Shown: positions 1 to 5,040, counted from the first letter of the stretch. The stretch is 5,040 nt of DNA from Verrucomicrobiales bacterium (GCA_017991025.1 JAGNMT010000328.1:1-5040), one strand, 5' to 3'. Notes: generated from the sequence alone by a model not told the origin. Translations and numbers: made by a program.

Positions 1-1354
1 CGCCAATGGAGAGGATCGCGATGACAATCAGACCGCTGCAGAGGGTGCTGGTGATGAATTTCTGCATGACGAGGGAGGACAGTTTGAGCGGAGACATGGC
101 GAGAATCCAGAGGCGTCGGCCTTCAAGACTGAACTGGGGAAATACAAAACGGGTCGTCAGTGTCGAGAGCGCAAGCGCGCAGACCGAGAGGTTTAGAAAA
201 GCGACGAGGTAGAGATCCCGTGGTTGTGTCATTTCCCCGTTCATCTGCCGTAGACCGCCCGAGTAGATCGCGAGCAGGCCGAATACGAGAGAGAACTGGA
301 CCCATTGAGCCGGTTCACGAAAAAACGTCAGAAAGTCCTTTCTCGAAATGGCGGCGAGGGGACGTCCGATGACTCTTCCAAGAAGGGAGGGTTTCGGGTA
401 GCAGCGGAGAACTGCCTCTGGCGTGTAGGCATCCTTTCGTCCTTTTCGCAGAGCCGACGAGGCCGAATGCTGGAGCGAGAGGTTCCAGGACCGGTAAAAC
501 CATCGGCCGCCTGCGCTGTATAGCAGGAAGACCGCCATGAGCGCATGGCTTAGGAGCAGGGTCGGATAAAGAACGTTACCGAAGTGCCGATAGGGACGTG
601 TCCAGTCGATGATGGTGCCGGCGATCCAGGTGCTCGGCATGCCTCGATTGACCGCGATACTGGTATGGTGGAGGACGCGCTGGAAGGTGAGTGCCGCACT
701 GAGACCGGATTCCTGCACGATTTGCCTGTCCTTGAGGCCGTTATAGAGGGCGGAGCCTAGGAGGAAAAGAGCGATGACACCGATGCCGATGACGATTTGC
801 CGACGGTTCAACCAGCGCACTGCCGTGATAAGGAGGAGGGCACCGAGGGTGCTGACGAGAGCGAGAAAGAGAATCAGGACAACGGCTGTCTTGAGAAAAA
901 ATTCCGGAGAGACGTGCCGTATTCTGGCAAAGGCAACGAGGAGGGGCGCGAGAATAAAAATTAATCCCCAGCAGGAAAACGTGGCCGATTCAAAGCATTT
1001 CCAGAGAAAAATCGTCCGGTGTGACAGGGGCAGAGTGAGGAGCCAGCGGGTGTCGCGGTTTCGGTAGAGTGAGATGTAGGCCGTAACCGCGACGGAGAAA
1101 ACCAGCATCATCATGAAGCAGAAAAACAGCACGTAGAGGAGGCGGTCACTGAGGAGCGCTCCGGCAGCGGGGAGGGCTGAGACGTAGCCCAACCCCTCAC
1201 TGAAGAGCCAGTAGGCGGCCACCATGTAGCCCACGAGGAACCCGGTGATCGTCAGTGTCATTAGTCGTGATCGGCGCGCGGCGACGGCCGTTTTGATTCT
1301 GAGCATCCGCAGATGAACCCGGAGGAGGATGAGCCATTGGGAATAGGTGGACAT
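1..1354 (-). CDS. ABC exporter permease, multi-pass membrane protein (3' end cut by window edge)
   Basis: Reading the minus strand from the ATG at 1354 gives 451 codons with no stop up to the window edge, so the C-terminus is missing. The protein is very hydrophobic. Probable membrane segments lie near residues 32-52, 70-97, 125-145, 153-178, 187-204, 261-281, 351-366, 381-402 and 432 onward. A cytoplasmic-looking stretch of about 70 residues lies around 283-350. It contains the KDFLTFFREPAQW segment (339-351), which is typical of large ABC-2-like 'putative ABC exporter' permeases. Two equivalent motifs, RWLLTLPLSHRTIFLWK (103-119) and RRLWILAMSPLKLSSLVMQK (413-432), suggest two-fold internal symmetry. 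The start is supported by GGAG at 1363-1366, 8 nt upstream. No ATP-binding subunit is visible, so the partner must lie off-window or elsewhere. The substrate is unknown. It lies 41 bp behind vapC on the same strand and may receive read-through from the vapBC promoter. The family call rests on remembered motif style, without a search. Confidence 0.85.
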   Translation of the reverse strand, partial: MSTYSQWLILLRVHLRMLRIKTAVAARRSRLMTLTITGFLVGYMVAAYWLFSEGLGYVSALPAAGALLSDRLLYVLFFCFMMMLVFSVAVTAYISLYRNRDTRWLLTLPLSHRTIFLWKCFESATFSCWGLIFILAPLLVAFARIRHVSPEFFLKTAVVLILFLALVSTLGALLLITAVRWLNRRQIVIGIGVIALFLLGSALYNGLKDRQIVQESGLSAALTFQRVLHHTSIAVNRGMPSTWIAGTIIDWTRPYRHFGNVLYPTLLLSHALMAVFLLYSAGGRWFYRSWNLSLQHSASSALRKGRKDAYTPEAVLRCYPKPSLLGRVIGRPLAAISRKDFLTFFREPAQWVQFSLVFGLLAIYSGGLRQMNGEMTQPRDLYLVAFLNLSVCALALSTLTTRFVFPQFSLEGRRLWILAMSPLKLSSLVMQKFITSTLCSGLIVIAILSIG

Positions 1355-1362
1355 ATTGCAAG

Positions 1363-1366
1363 CTCC
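1363..1366 (-). promoter_or_regulatory. Shine-Dalgarno site of the permease gene
   Basis: GGAG on the minus strand is followed by 8 nt and then the ATG at 1354. This is the clearest ribosome binding site in the window and fixes the permease start. The reading frame stays open further upstream, but that stretch overlaps the vapC end and offers no better start. The 41-bp gap to vapC (1355-1395) holds only this site and a 4-bp G/C hairpin (1378-1393) without a U-run. I see no terminator or separate promoter there. Confidence 0.7.
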
Positions 1367-1395
1367 AAAGCACCGAAGGGGGAATAACACCCCGT

Positions 1396-1827
1396 TCACC
1401 CCGCCAGAGGATTCCAAACTCTCACGAACCCTTGTCCCTTGAAGTCTTTCTCGTTGGTCGTCGCGAATTCCGTAACTCCGTGGTGTCGTAATGTCAGGGC
1501 CAGTCTCAGATCGATGATACGGCGGCAGGCAATTCCCTTTTGAGCGGCTTGTGCCCAGACACTCTCCATCACCGCGGCCGACTCGATCAGCATCCACGCC
1601 TGATTTTTGCGGTAGGCCTGACACACCGCCGCCGCCTGGGGAGCGGTCAAAGGGCGGGTGAAGATTTTCTCGTTTCTCAACTTCAGGTAGAGCTCCACGA
1701 GAACCAGTTCACACACCGCCACATCGCGTCGCGAAGCGAGAGATTGCATGAAGTCTCGAGCCGATTCATGCACCTGCGAGGCCGTGTTGGCGGCATGAAC
1801 GGCAAGATTGGTGTCGAAGCTCAACAT
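1396..1827 (-). CDS. vapC: VapC-type toxin, PIN-domain ribonuclease
   Basis: The 143-residue protein has the usual VapC length and PIN-domain order. D5 lies in the N-terminal SFDTN strand. Acidic residues E40 and E45 lie in VCELVLVELY. D106 lies in RRIIDLRLALTLRHHGV. TTNEKDF (123-129) is the last metal-site region, where N125 takes the position often held by Asp and D128 follows. VapC toxins are Mg2+-dependent endoribonucleases that cut tRNA or rRNA and are blocked by their cognate VapB. The target of this one cannot be read from sequence. Its ATG lies 12 nt after the vapB stop. No good Shine-Dalgarno site precedes it, only a CCTGAT repeat, so translation probably depends on coupling to vapB, as expected when antitoxin should be made first. 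The frame is intact and the catalytic residues are present, so the toxin looks functional. This is inference without testing. Confidence 0.9.
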   Translation of the reverse strand: MLSFDTNLAVHAANTASQVHESARDFMQSLASRRDVAVCELVLVELYLKLRNEKIFTRPLTAPQAAAVCQAYRKNQAWMLIESAAVMESVWAQAAQKGIACRRIIDLRLALTLRHHGVTEFATTNEKDFKGQGFVRVWNPLAG

Positions 1828-1839
1828 CAGGTATCAGGC

Positions 1840-2070
1840 TTACTCGTGACAGAGAGCGGTCCATTCCTCCTCCGGGGCCAGGGTATCACCCAAGTCAAAG
1901 GGTTCGGGTACGGTCCAGGTTTCCGCTTTCCCTCTCCCCGGCGGATGATGGCGAATGATCTCCTCCAGCCCCCGTCGCACCACCTCGGCAAAGCTCATTT
2001 CATTTTCCGCAGCAAGCCTTTTCGCTTCGCGAAAAAGTTCATCGGGAATCTGAACTTGTGTTTTTACCAT
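1840..2070 (-). CDS. vapB: VapB-type antitoxin, ribbon-helix-helix DNA-binding protein
   Basis: The 76-residue protein begins with a short strand, VKTQVQIP (2-9). Two helices follow, roughly 10-22 and 25-40 (DELFREAKRLAAENEM, then SFAEVVRRGLEEIIRHH), which is the layout of an Arc/CopG-like ribbon-helix-helix dimer. The C-terminal part (44-76) is rich in Pro, Glu and Asp, with tryptophans at 52 and 69. In this family that disordered tail wraps into the PIN active site of the toxin. Immediate linkage to a VapC on the same strand makes the pair convincing. VapB dimers, alone or with VapC, normally repress their own promoter. Two CCAT/ATGG palindromes stand at and just upstream of the start codon as candidate operators. 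No Shine-Dalgarno site precedes the ATG, and the predicted transcription start falls on or next to it. Confidence 0.9.
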   Translation of the reverse strand: MVKTQVQIPDELFREAKRLAAENEMSFAEVVRRGLEEIIRHHPPGRGKAETWTVPEPFDLGDTLAPEEEWTALCHE

Positions 2071-2095
2071 GATGGCGATTTACCATCAGTGATGG
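2067..2095. promoter_or_regulatory. Candidate VapB/VapBC operator: two palindromes
   Basis: CCATCAGTGATGG (2083-2095) is a perfect 6+1+6 palindrome. CCATGATGG (2067-2075) is a perfect 4+1+4 palindrome that includes the vapB start codon. Both share CCAT/ATGG half-sites and their centres are 18 bp apart. The larger one fills most of the spacer between the vapBC -35 and -10, where a bound ribbon-helix-helix dimer would block RNA polymerase. Autoregulation is known for the family. Assigning these sites is inference. Confidence 0.5.
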
Positions 2096-2105
2096 GTGGT
2101 GTCAA
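2077..2105 (-). promoter_or_regulatory. vapBC promoter (sigma70-like, extended -10)
   Basis: On the minus strand a perfect TTGACA -35 box (2105-2100) is followed by a 17-bp spacer and TAAATC (2082-2077). TAAATC matches the -10 consensus at 3 of 6 positions but is preceded by TGG, an extended -10 motif. Upstream of the -35 are four A-tracts on this strand (within 2107-2133), resembling an UP element. A start site 7 nt after the -10 would fall at about 2070, the A of the vapB ATG. The prediction rests on consensus matching only. Confidence 0.55.
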
Positions 2106-2107
2106 AT
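2079..2107 (+). promoter_or_regulatory. Possible purT promoter overlapping the vapBC promoter
   Basis: On the plus strand TTTACC (2079-2084) and TCAAAT (2102-2107) each match the -35 and -10 consensus at 4 of 6 positions, with an exact 17-bp spacer. They cover the same bases as the vapBC promoter in the opposite direction, and the 13-bp palindrome lies in the spacer. A start near 2114 would give a leader of about 43 nt. This is the best plus-strand match in the 86-bp gap, but it is weak. Confidence 0.35.
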
Positions 2108-2134
2108 TTTGGATTTTTCGTTTTGGAATTTTTC
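2107..2134 (+). repeat. Tandem 13/14-nt direct repeat in the purT upstream region
   Basis: TTTTGGATTTTTC (2107-2119) and TTTTGGAATTTTTC (2121-2134) are tandem copies separated by one G. They differ only by one extra A. Read on the minus strand they are A-tracts directly upstream of the vapBC -35 box, where UP elements lie. Read on the plus strand they would fall mostly within the purT leader. Confidence 0.7.
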
Positions 2135-2156
2135 AAGCCTCTCCTAGGTTGGCGCC

Positions 2157-3341
2157 ATGGCAAGCATAGGAACTCCGTTTACCACCGAAGCGACCCGCGT
2201 GATGCTCTGCGGGTCGGGAGAGCTCGGCAAAGAAGTCGTTATCGAACTCCAGCGCTACGGCGTTGAGGTGATTGCGGTCGACAGCTACGAGCATGCCCCG
2301 GCGATGCAGGTGGCGGATCGTTCTCATGTCCTTTCGATGCTCGATGGAGCGGCGCTGCGGGCGGTCATTGAGCTGGAGAAACCTCATCTCGTCGTGCCCG
2401 AGGTCGAGGCGATCGCGACCGATGCGCTTGCGGAACTGGAGCGCGAAGGTGTTACGACGGTCATTCCTACGGCGCGGGCAACGCAATTGACGATGAACCG
2501 CGAGGGTATCCGCCGCCTCGCCGCCGAAGAGCTGGGGCTGGCGACTTCTCCCTACCGCTTCGCCGCGACAGAGGAGGAATACCGCGCCGCTGTCGCGGAG
2601 ATCGGCCTGCCTCTCGTCGTCAAACCCATCATGAGCTCTTCCGGAAAGGGCCAGAGCACGGTGCGGACCGCCGATCAGATCGATGCCGCCTGGCATTATG
2701 CCCAGGAAGGCGGGCGCGCCGGGAAAGGCAAAGTTATCGTCGAGGGATTTGTCGACTTTGATTACGAGATCACCCTGCTCACGGTCCGGCATGTCGGGGG
2801 GACTTCCTTTTGCGAGCCGATCGGCCATATTCAGATCGACGGGGATTATCGCGAGAGCTGGCAGCCGCAGTCGATGAGCGCCACCGCCCGCGAAAAGGCA
2901 CAGGACTACGCCCGCGCCGTGACGGATAATCTTGGCGGAAGGGGCATCTTCGGGGTCGAGCTGTTTGTGAAAGGGGACGACATCATCTTCTCCGAAGTTT
3001 CCCCCCGGCCACACGACACCGGCATGGTCACGATGATTTCGCAGGATCTCTCTCAGTTTGCCCTCCACGCCCGCGCCATTCTTGGGCTGCCCATTCCGAA
3101 TATCCGTCAGCACGGTCCCTCGGCCTCGGCCGTCTTACTTGTTGAGGGGAGCTCGACCTCGGTTGTGTACAGCAGCCTTGACCGGGCCCTCGAGGCACCC
3201 GATACTCAGATTCGCCTGTTCGGAAAACCGAAGGTGGCGGGCAGACGGCGCATGGGCGTCGTGGTGGCGCGCGGGGGGAGTATTGAAGAAGCAAGGGAGA
3301 AAGCCCGAGCCGCGAGTGCGGCGATTAGCGTAAAGCTTTGA
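2157..3341 (+). CDS. purT: Formate-dependent phosphoribosylglycinamide formyltransferase (GAR transformylase 2)
   Basis: PurT is an ATP-grasp enzyme that uses ATP and formate to formylate glycinamide ribonucleotide, the third step of purine synthesis, without 10-formyltetrahydrofolate. The 394 residues match the E. coli length (about 392). Domains in order: an N-terminal Rossmann-like part with RVMLCGSGELGKE (14-26) and EVEAIATDAL (82-91); the substrate segment MNREGIRRLAAEELGL (113-128); the ATP-grasp core with KPIMSSSGKGQS (156-167) and the VEGFVDFDYEIT clamp (195-206); and the metal site, with E268 in GVELF and E280 in SEVSPRPHDTGMVT. SQDLSQFALHARAILGLP (295-312) leads into the C-terminal lid. 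The start is supported because MASIGTPFTTEATRVML aligns end to end with the E. coli N-terminus. The ribosome site is weak (TAGG at 2145-2148, 8 nt spacer). It diverges from vapBC and is followed by hisC after 50 bp. No odd residues seen. Confidence 0.97.
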   Translation: MASIGTPFTTEATRVMLCGSGELGKEVVIELQRYGVEVIAVDSYEHAPAMQVADRSHVLSMLDGAALRAVIELEKPHLVVPEVEAIATDALAELEREGVTTVIPTARATQLTMNREGIRRLAAEELGLATSPYRFAATEEEYRAAVAEIGLPLVVKPIMSSSGKGQSTVRTADQIDAAWHYAQEGGRAGKGKVIVEGFVDFDYEITLLTVRHVGGTSFCEPIGHIQIDGDYRESWQPQSMSATAREKAQDYARAVTDNLGGRGIFGVELFVKGDDIIFSEVSPRPHDTGMVTMISQDLSQFALHARAILGLPIPNIRQHGPSASAVLLVEGSSTSVVYSSLDRALEAPDTQIRLFGKPKVAGRRRMGVVVARGGSIEEAREKARAASAAISVKL

Positions 3342-3390
3342 GGGGTTCAGTGATTAAGGGATTTTTATTATACGATTAACGTAAATTTGA
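3322..3390 (+). repeat. Imperfect direct repeat: purT 3' end copied before hisC
   Basis: CGATTAGCGTAAAGCTTTGA (3322-3341), the last 20 nt of purT including its stop, recurs as CGATTAACGTAAATTTGA (3373-3390) just before the hisC ATG. The copies differ by one substitution and a missing GC pair. Start-to-start distance is 51 bp, a multiple of three, so both copies sit in the purT frame (ISVKL versus INVNL). Two in-frame TGA codons (3339 and 3351) separate them. It could be a remnant of duplication or slippage. Confidence 0.6.
3346..3374 (+). promoter_or_regulatory. Possible hisC promoter in AT-rich purT-hisC gap
   Basis: The 50-bp gap is sharply AT-rich beside GC-rich genes. TTATTATACG holds two overlapping -10-like hexamers, TATTAT (3366-3371, 5 of 6 consensus) and TATACG (3369-3374, 4 of 6). 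TTCAGT (3346-3351) is a poor -35, 17 bp before the latter. No hairpin terminator separates purT and hisC, so hisC may be read both from purT and from this site. There is no Shine-Dalgarno motif in the 10 nt before the hisC ATG. Confidence 0.3.
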
Positions 3391-3391
3391 T

Positions 3392-4492
3392 ATGTCATCC
3401 ATTGTTAAAGAAGCGCATCCCTGGTTGGATGGGTTGGTTGTATATGATCCGGGGAAGCCGATTGAAGAGACTGCCAGGGAACTGGGGCTCAATCCGGCCG
3501 ATATCATCAAACTGGCCTCAAATGAAAATCCTCTCGGCCCCTCGCCGAAGGCGATAGTCGCGATGAAGGCGGCGGCGGAGGGTGTTCACATCTATCCCGA
3601 TGGCGGTGGGTACAAACTCAGGACGGCAATCGCTGAGAAGTTCGGGTTTGATCGTGACAATGTGGTCATCAGCAACGGCTCAAACGAAATTATCGAACTG
3701 GTTGGCCATGGGTTTCTCAACCCTGGGGACAATGTCATCGCCGCCCAGCATGCCTTTGTTGTTTACAAGCTGATGGCGACGCTTTTCGGGGCGGATACGA
3801 TTGAAGTTCCTGATCCGGGGTTCGTGCACGACCTTGAGGCCATGGCTGCGGCGATCACCCCGCGGACGAGGATGGTTTTTATTGCCAACCCGAACAACCC
3901 GACTGGCACGCTCGTGGGGCAGGAGGCAATTGATCGCTTCATGGAGAAGGTGCCCGATCATGTCATGGTCATCTTTGACGAAGCCTACTACGAGTTCGTT
4001 CACGATGCGCCGGACACGCTGAAATACATCCGCGAAGGGCGCAATGTCGTGATCATGCGGACGTTCTCGAAGATCCAGGGCCTTGCAGGTTTGCGGATCG
4101 GATTCGGTCTCACGACCCCGGAGATTTCGAAGGTGCTTCAAAAATGCCGCCAGCCTTTCAACACCAACTCGATCGCCCAGGCCGGTGCCCTCGCGGGTCT
4201 CGGGGATGACGAACACCAGCAGCGCACCCGCGATTTGAATGACGCGGGTCTTGTCTTTCTTCAGAACGCATTCAGCGAGATGGGGCTTGAGTATGTCCCC
4301 AGTTTCGCCAACTTCATCCTCGTGAAAGTCGGCGATGGCGATGCGGTGTTTTCCGGGATGCTCAAACGGGGAGTCATCATCCGGGCGATGCGGAGTTACA
4401 AGCTCCCCGAATGGGTTCGTATTTCCGTAGGCACGATGCCCCAGAATGAGCGATGTATCGCCACTCTCAAAGAGGTGCTGGGACAATTATGA
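3392..4492 (+). CDS. hisC: Histidinol-phosphate aminotransferase
   Basis: HisC is a cytoplasmic PLP-dependent class I/II aminotransferase that converts imidazole-acetol phosphate and glutamate to histidinol phosphate. The 366 residues fit the usual 350-370. Visible landmarks: KLASNENPLGPSPKA (40-54) at the N-terminus; YPDGGGYKLRTAIAEKFG (68-85); SNGSNEII (94-101) for cofactor phosphate binding; ANPNNPTG (165-172), whose Asn contacts PLP; FDEAYYEF (195-202) with D196 at the pyridine nitrogen; TFSKIQGLAGLRIGFG (224-239) with the PLP lysine K227 and R235; and R343 in WVRISVG, the usual substrate-carboxylate arginine. All key residues are present. Some HisC homologues also act on aromatic amino acids, so a broader substrate range is possible. 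No other his gene is visible. Its stop overlaps the next start as ATGA. The start at 3392 gives the canonical N-terminus despite lacking a ribosome binding motif. Confidence 0.96.
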   Translation: MSSIVKEAHPWLDGLVVYDPGKPIEETARELGLNPADIIKLASNENPLGPSPKAIVAMKAAAEGVHIYPDGGGYKLRTAIAEKFGFDRDNVVISNGSNEIIELVGHGFLNPGDNVIAAQHAFVVYKLMATLFGADTIEVPDPGFVHDLEAMAAAITPRTRMVFIANPNNPTGTLVGQEAIDRFMEKVPDHVMVIFDEAYYEFVHDAPDTLKYIREGRNVVIMRTFSKIQGLAGLRIGFGLTTPEISKVLQKCRQPFNTNSIAQAGALAGLGDDEHQQRTRDLNDAGLVFLQNAFSEMGLEYVPSFANFILVKVGDGDAVFSGMLKRGVIIRAMRSYKLPEWVRISVGTMPQNERCIATLKEVLGQL

Positions 4493-4782
4493 CAAAACAC
4501 GAATGGCACGAGCGTACCGAGGACGGCGAACCGATCTTCTATCGCGCAATTCACCACGCCGGGAAGTGGGTCTTTTACTCAACGCTCAAGTCCGACCCCG
4601 ACTGGAATCAGCACGAGATGCTTCCGTTGTCCGTCATGGAGTCGCTTCGTGAGGTGCTCTGGAACAAACACCAGCGCCGCAGGCTACCCCTCAAGCACTT
4701 CGAGCAGATTGAGAAGATCCTTGCGGATTTGCGGGAGATGGAGGCGGAGAAGAGTCTGCATGGCGATGATGTTCTTCCATGA
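4489..4782 (+). CDS. Small conserved-looking protein of unknown function, coupled to hisC
   Basis: I do not recognise a named family. The 97-residue product is charged and soluble, with no signal peptide or membrane segment. It opens with WHERTEDGEPIFYRAIHHAGKWVFYSTLKSDPDW (from residue 6), aromatic-rich and probably beta-sheet. Then comes a helical SVMESLREVLWNKHQRRRLP (48-67) with a basic KHQRRR patch. A final amphipathic helix, HFEQIEKILADLREMEAEK (70-88), could form a coiled coil. I chose the ATG at 4489 because it overlaps the hisC stop (ATGA) and has GGGA at 4480-4483, 5 nt upstream. An in-frame ATG at 4453 would add 12 residues inside hisC and is less likely. The stop at 4780-4782 in turn overlaps the next gene. 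Codon use is like its neighbours. The basic patch might bind nucleic acid or an acidic partner, but that is only a guess. Confidence 0.85.
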   Translation: MTKHEWHERTEDGEPIFYRAIHHAGKWVFYSTLKSDPDWNQHEMLPLSVMESLREVLWNKHQRRRLPLKHFEQIEKILADLREMEAEKSLHGDDVLP

Positions 4783-5040
4783 AGTTTGGCGTTCTCATTC
4801 TCTTTTTCTCAATCACCGCGTTGGCCGACCAGCCGGCGGGCTGGATGGAACCATTCCCGCCGCACAAGATCGCCGGGAACCTCTATTATGTCGGCTCGAA
4901 AGATCTTGCGTCCTATCTTATCGCCACGCCGGAGGGGCACATCCTCATCAATAGCAGTTTTGAGGAGTCGGTGCCGCTGATTCGAGCCAGCATCGAAACG
5001 CTTGGATTCAAATTCGCCGACGTGAAGATACTGCTCATCA
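4779..5040 (+). CDS. Secreted metallo-beta-lactamase fold hydrolase, subclass B3 type (3' part beyond window)
   Basis: The ATG at 4779 overlaps the preceding stop as ATGA, and 87 codons are open to the window edge. Residues 1-16 (MKFGVLILFFSITALA) form a short signal peptide with a probable cut before D17, so the enzyme is exported. The mature start, WMEPFPPHKIAGNLYYVGSK (22-41), followed by DLASYLIATPEGHILINSSF (42-61), is the opening strand pair of B3 metallo-beta-lactamases such as L1, FEZ-1 and GOB. The visible part stops at VKILLI, exactly where the family continues with the zinc motif HxHxDH, so the catalytic residues cannot be checked. B3 enzymes bind two zinc ions and open beta-lactam rings. 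Many environmental relatives have weak or unknown activity, so lactamase, lactonase or another hydrolase is possible. No Shine-Dalgarno site is seen, so translation is probably coupled to the 97-aa gene. Its tie to hisC is unusual. Confidence 0.85.
   Translation, partial: MKFGVLILFFSITALADQPAGWMEPFPPHKIAGNLYYVGSKDLASYLIATPEGHILINSSFEESVPLIRASIETLGFKFADVKILLI

Noticed and set aside
774..1067. Arg-rich plus-strand open frame of 97 codons
   Set aside because: It is antisense to the hydrophobic permease. Arg-rich shadows are typical opposite membrane-protein genes in GC-rich DNA.
1378..1393. Possible terminator hairpin between vapC and the permease gene
   Set aside because: The stem is only four G/C pairs with a 7-nt loop, and no U-run follows on the minus strand.
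1828..1839. CCTGATACCTGAT direct repeat before vapC
   Set aside because: Two 6-nt copies in a 12-nt gap are too short to call a functional repeat. It only shows that a Shine-Dalgarno site is lacking.
2143..2161. Cluster of short palindromes at the purT start (CCTAGG, TGGCGCCA, GCCATGGC)
   Set aside because: They overlap and are short, and no spacing or repeat suggests a binding site. They would be expected by chance in GC-rich sequence, although mild masking of the start codon is conceivable.
1540..2169. 209-codon open frame on the plus strand across vapC, vapB and the spacer
   Set aside because: It is antisense to two well-supported genes and runs into the purT start. The protein has no coherent domain.
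2133..3113. 326-codon open frame on the minus strand opposite purT
   Set aside because: purT on the plus strand is unmistakable over its full length. The antisense translation is rich in Arg, Gly and His with no recognisable domain, as expected for a codon-bias shadow.
3680..4486. 268-codon open frame on the minus strand opposite hisC
   Set aside because: It lies wholly inside hisC, has low-complexity basic composition and no ribosome site or known motif.
4453..4488. Upstream ATG giving a 109-residue form of the small protein
   Set aside because: The extension lies within hisC, and the later ATG has the stop/start overlap and a nearby GGGA.

Overview
The window is ordinary bacterial chromosome: dense, intron-free genes with moderately high GC content, two ATGA stop/start overlaps and gaps under 90 bp. 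The style of the HisC, PIN-toxin and B3-lactamase proteins resembles Verrucomicrobiota or Acidobacteriota-type genomes as I remember them. That assignment is inference and would need a homology search or marker-gene tree.

Layout. The left 2.07 kb is read leftwards. From 5' to 3' on the minus strand it holds a VapB-type ribbon-helix-helix antitoxin (2070-1840), a VapC-type PIN-domain toxin (1827-1396), and then a large multi-pass ABC-exporter permease (1354 to beyond the left edge; 451 residues visible, C-terminus missing). The right 2.9 kb is read rightwards. It holds purT (2157-3341, formate-dependent GAR transformylase), hisC (3392-4492, histidinol-phosphate aminotransferase), a 97-residue protein of unknown function (4489-4782), and the first 87 residues of a secreted subclass-B3-type metallo-beta-lactamase fold protein (4779 to beyond the right edge). 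No rRNA, tRNA, CRISPR or insertion sequence is seen.

How it works together. The two arms diverge from an 86-bp spacer between vapB and purT. This spacer carries a perfect TTGACA -35 box with an extended -10 for vapBC. A plausible weaker promoter for purT lies on the other strand over the same bases. A 13-bp perfect palindrome sits inside both promoter spacers and is a natural candidate for VapBC autoregulation. purT serves purine synthesis and hisC histidine synthesis. hisC, the 97-aa gene and the lactamase-fold gene are joined by ATGA overlaps, so they almost certainly share a transcript and are translationally coupled.

Most interesting points: the compact double-promoter/operator with a predicted leaderless vapB mRNA; the unknown small protein between hisC and a secreted metallo-hydrolase; and a near-duplication of the last 20 nt of purT immediately before hisC. 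I found no convincing wholly new system. The candidates are given with modest scores.
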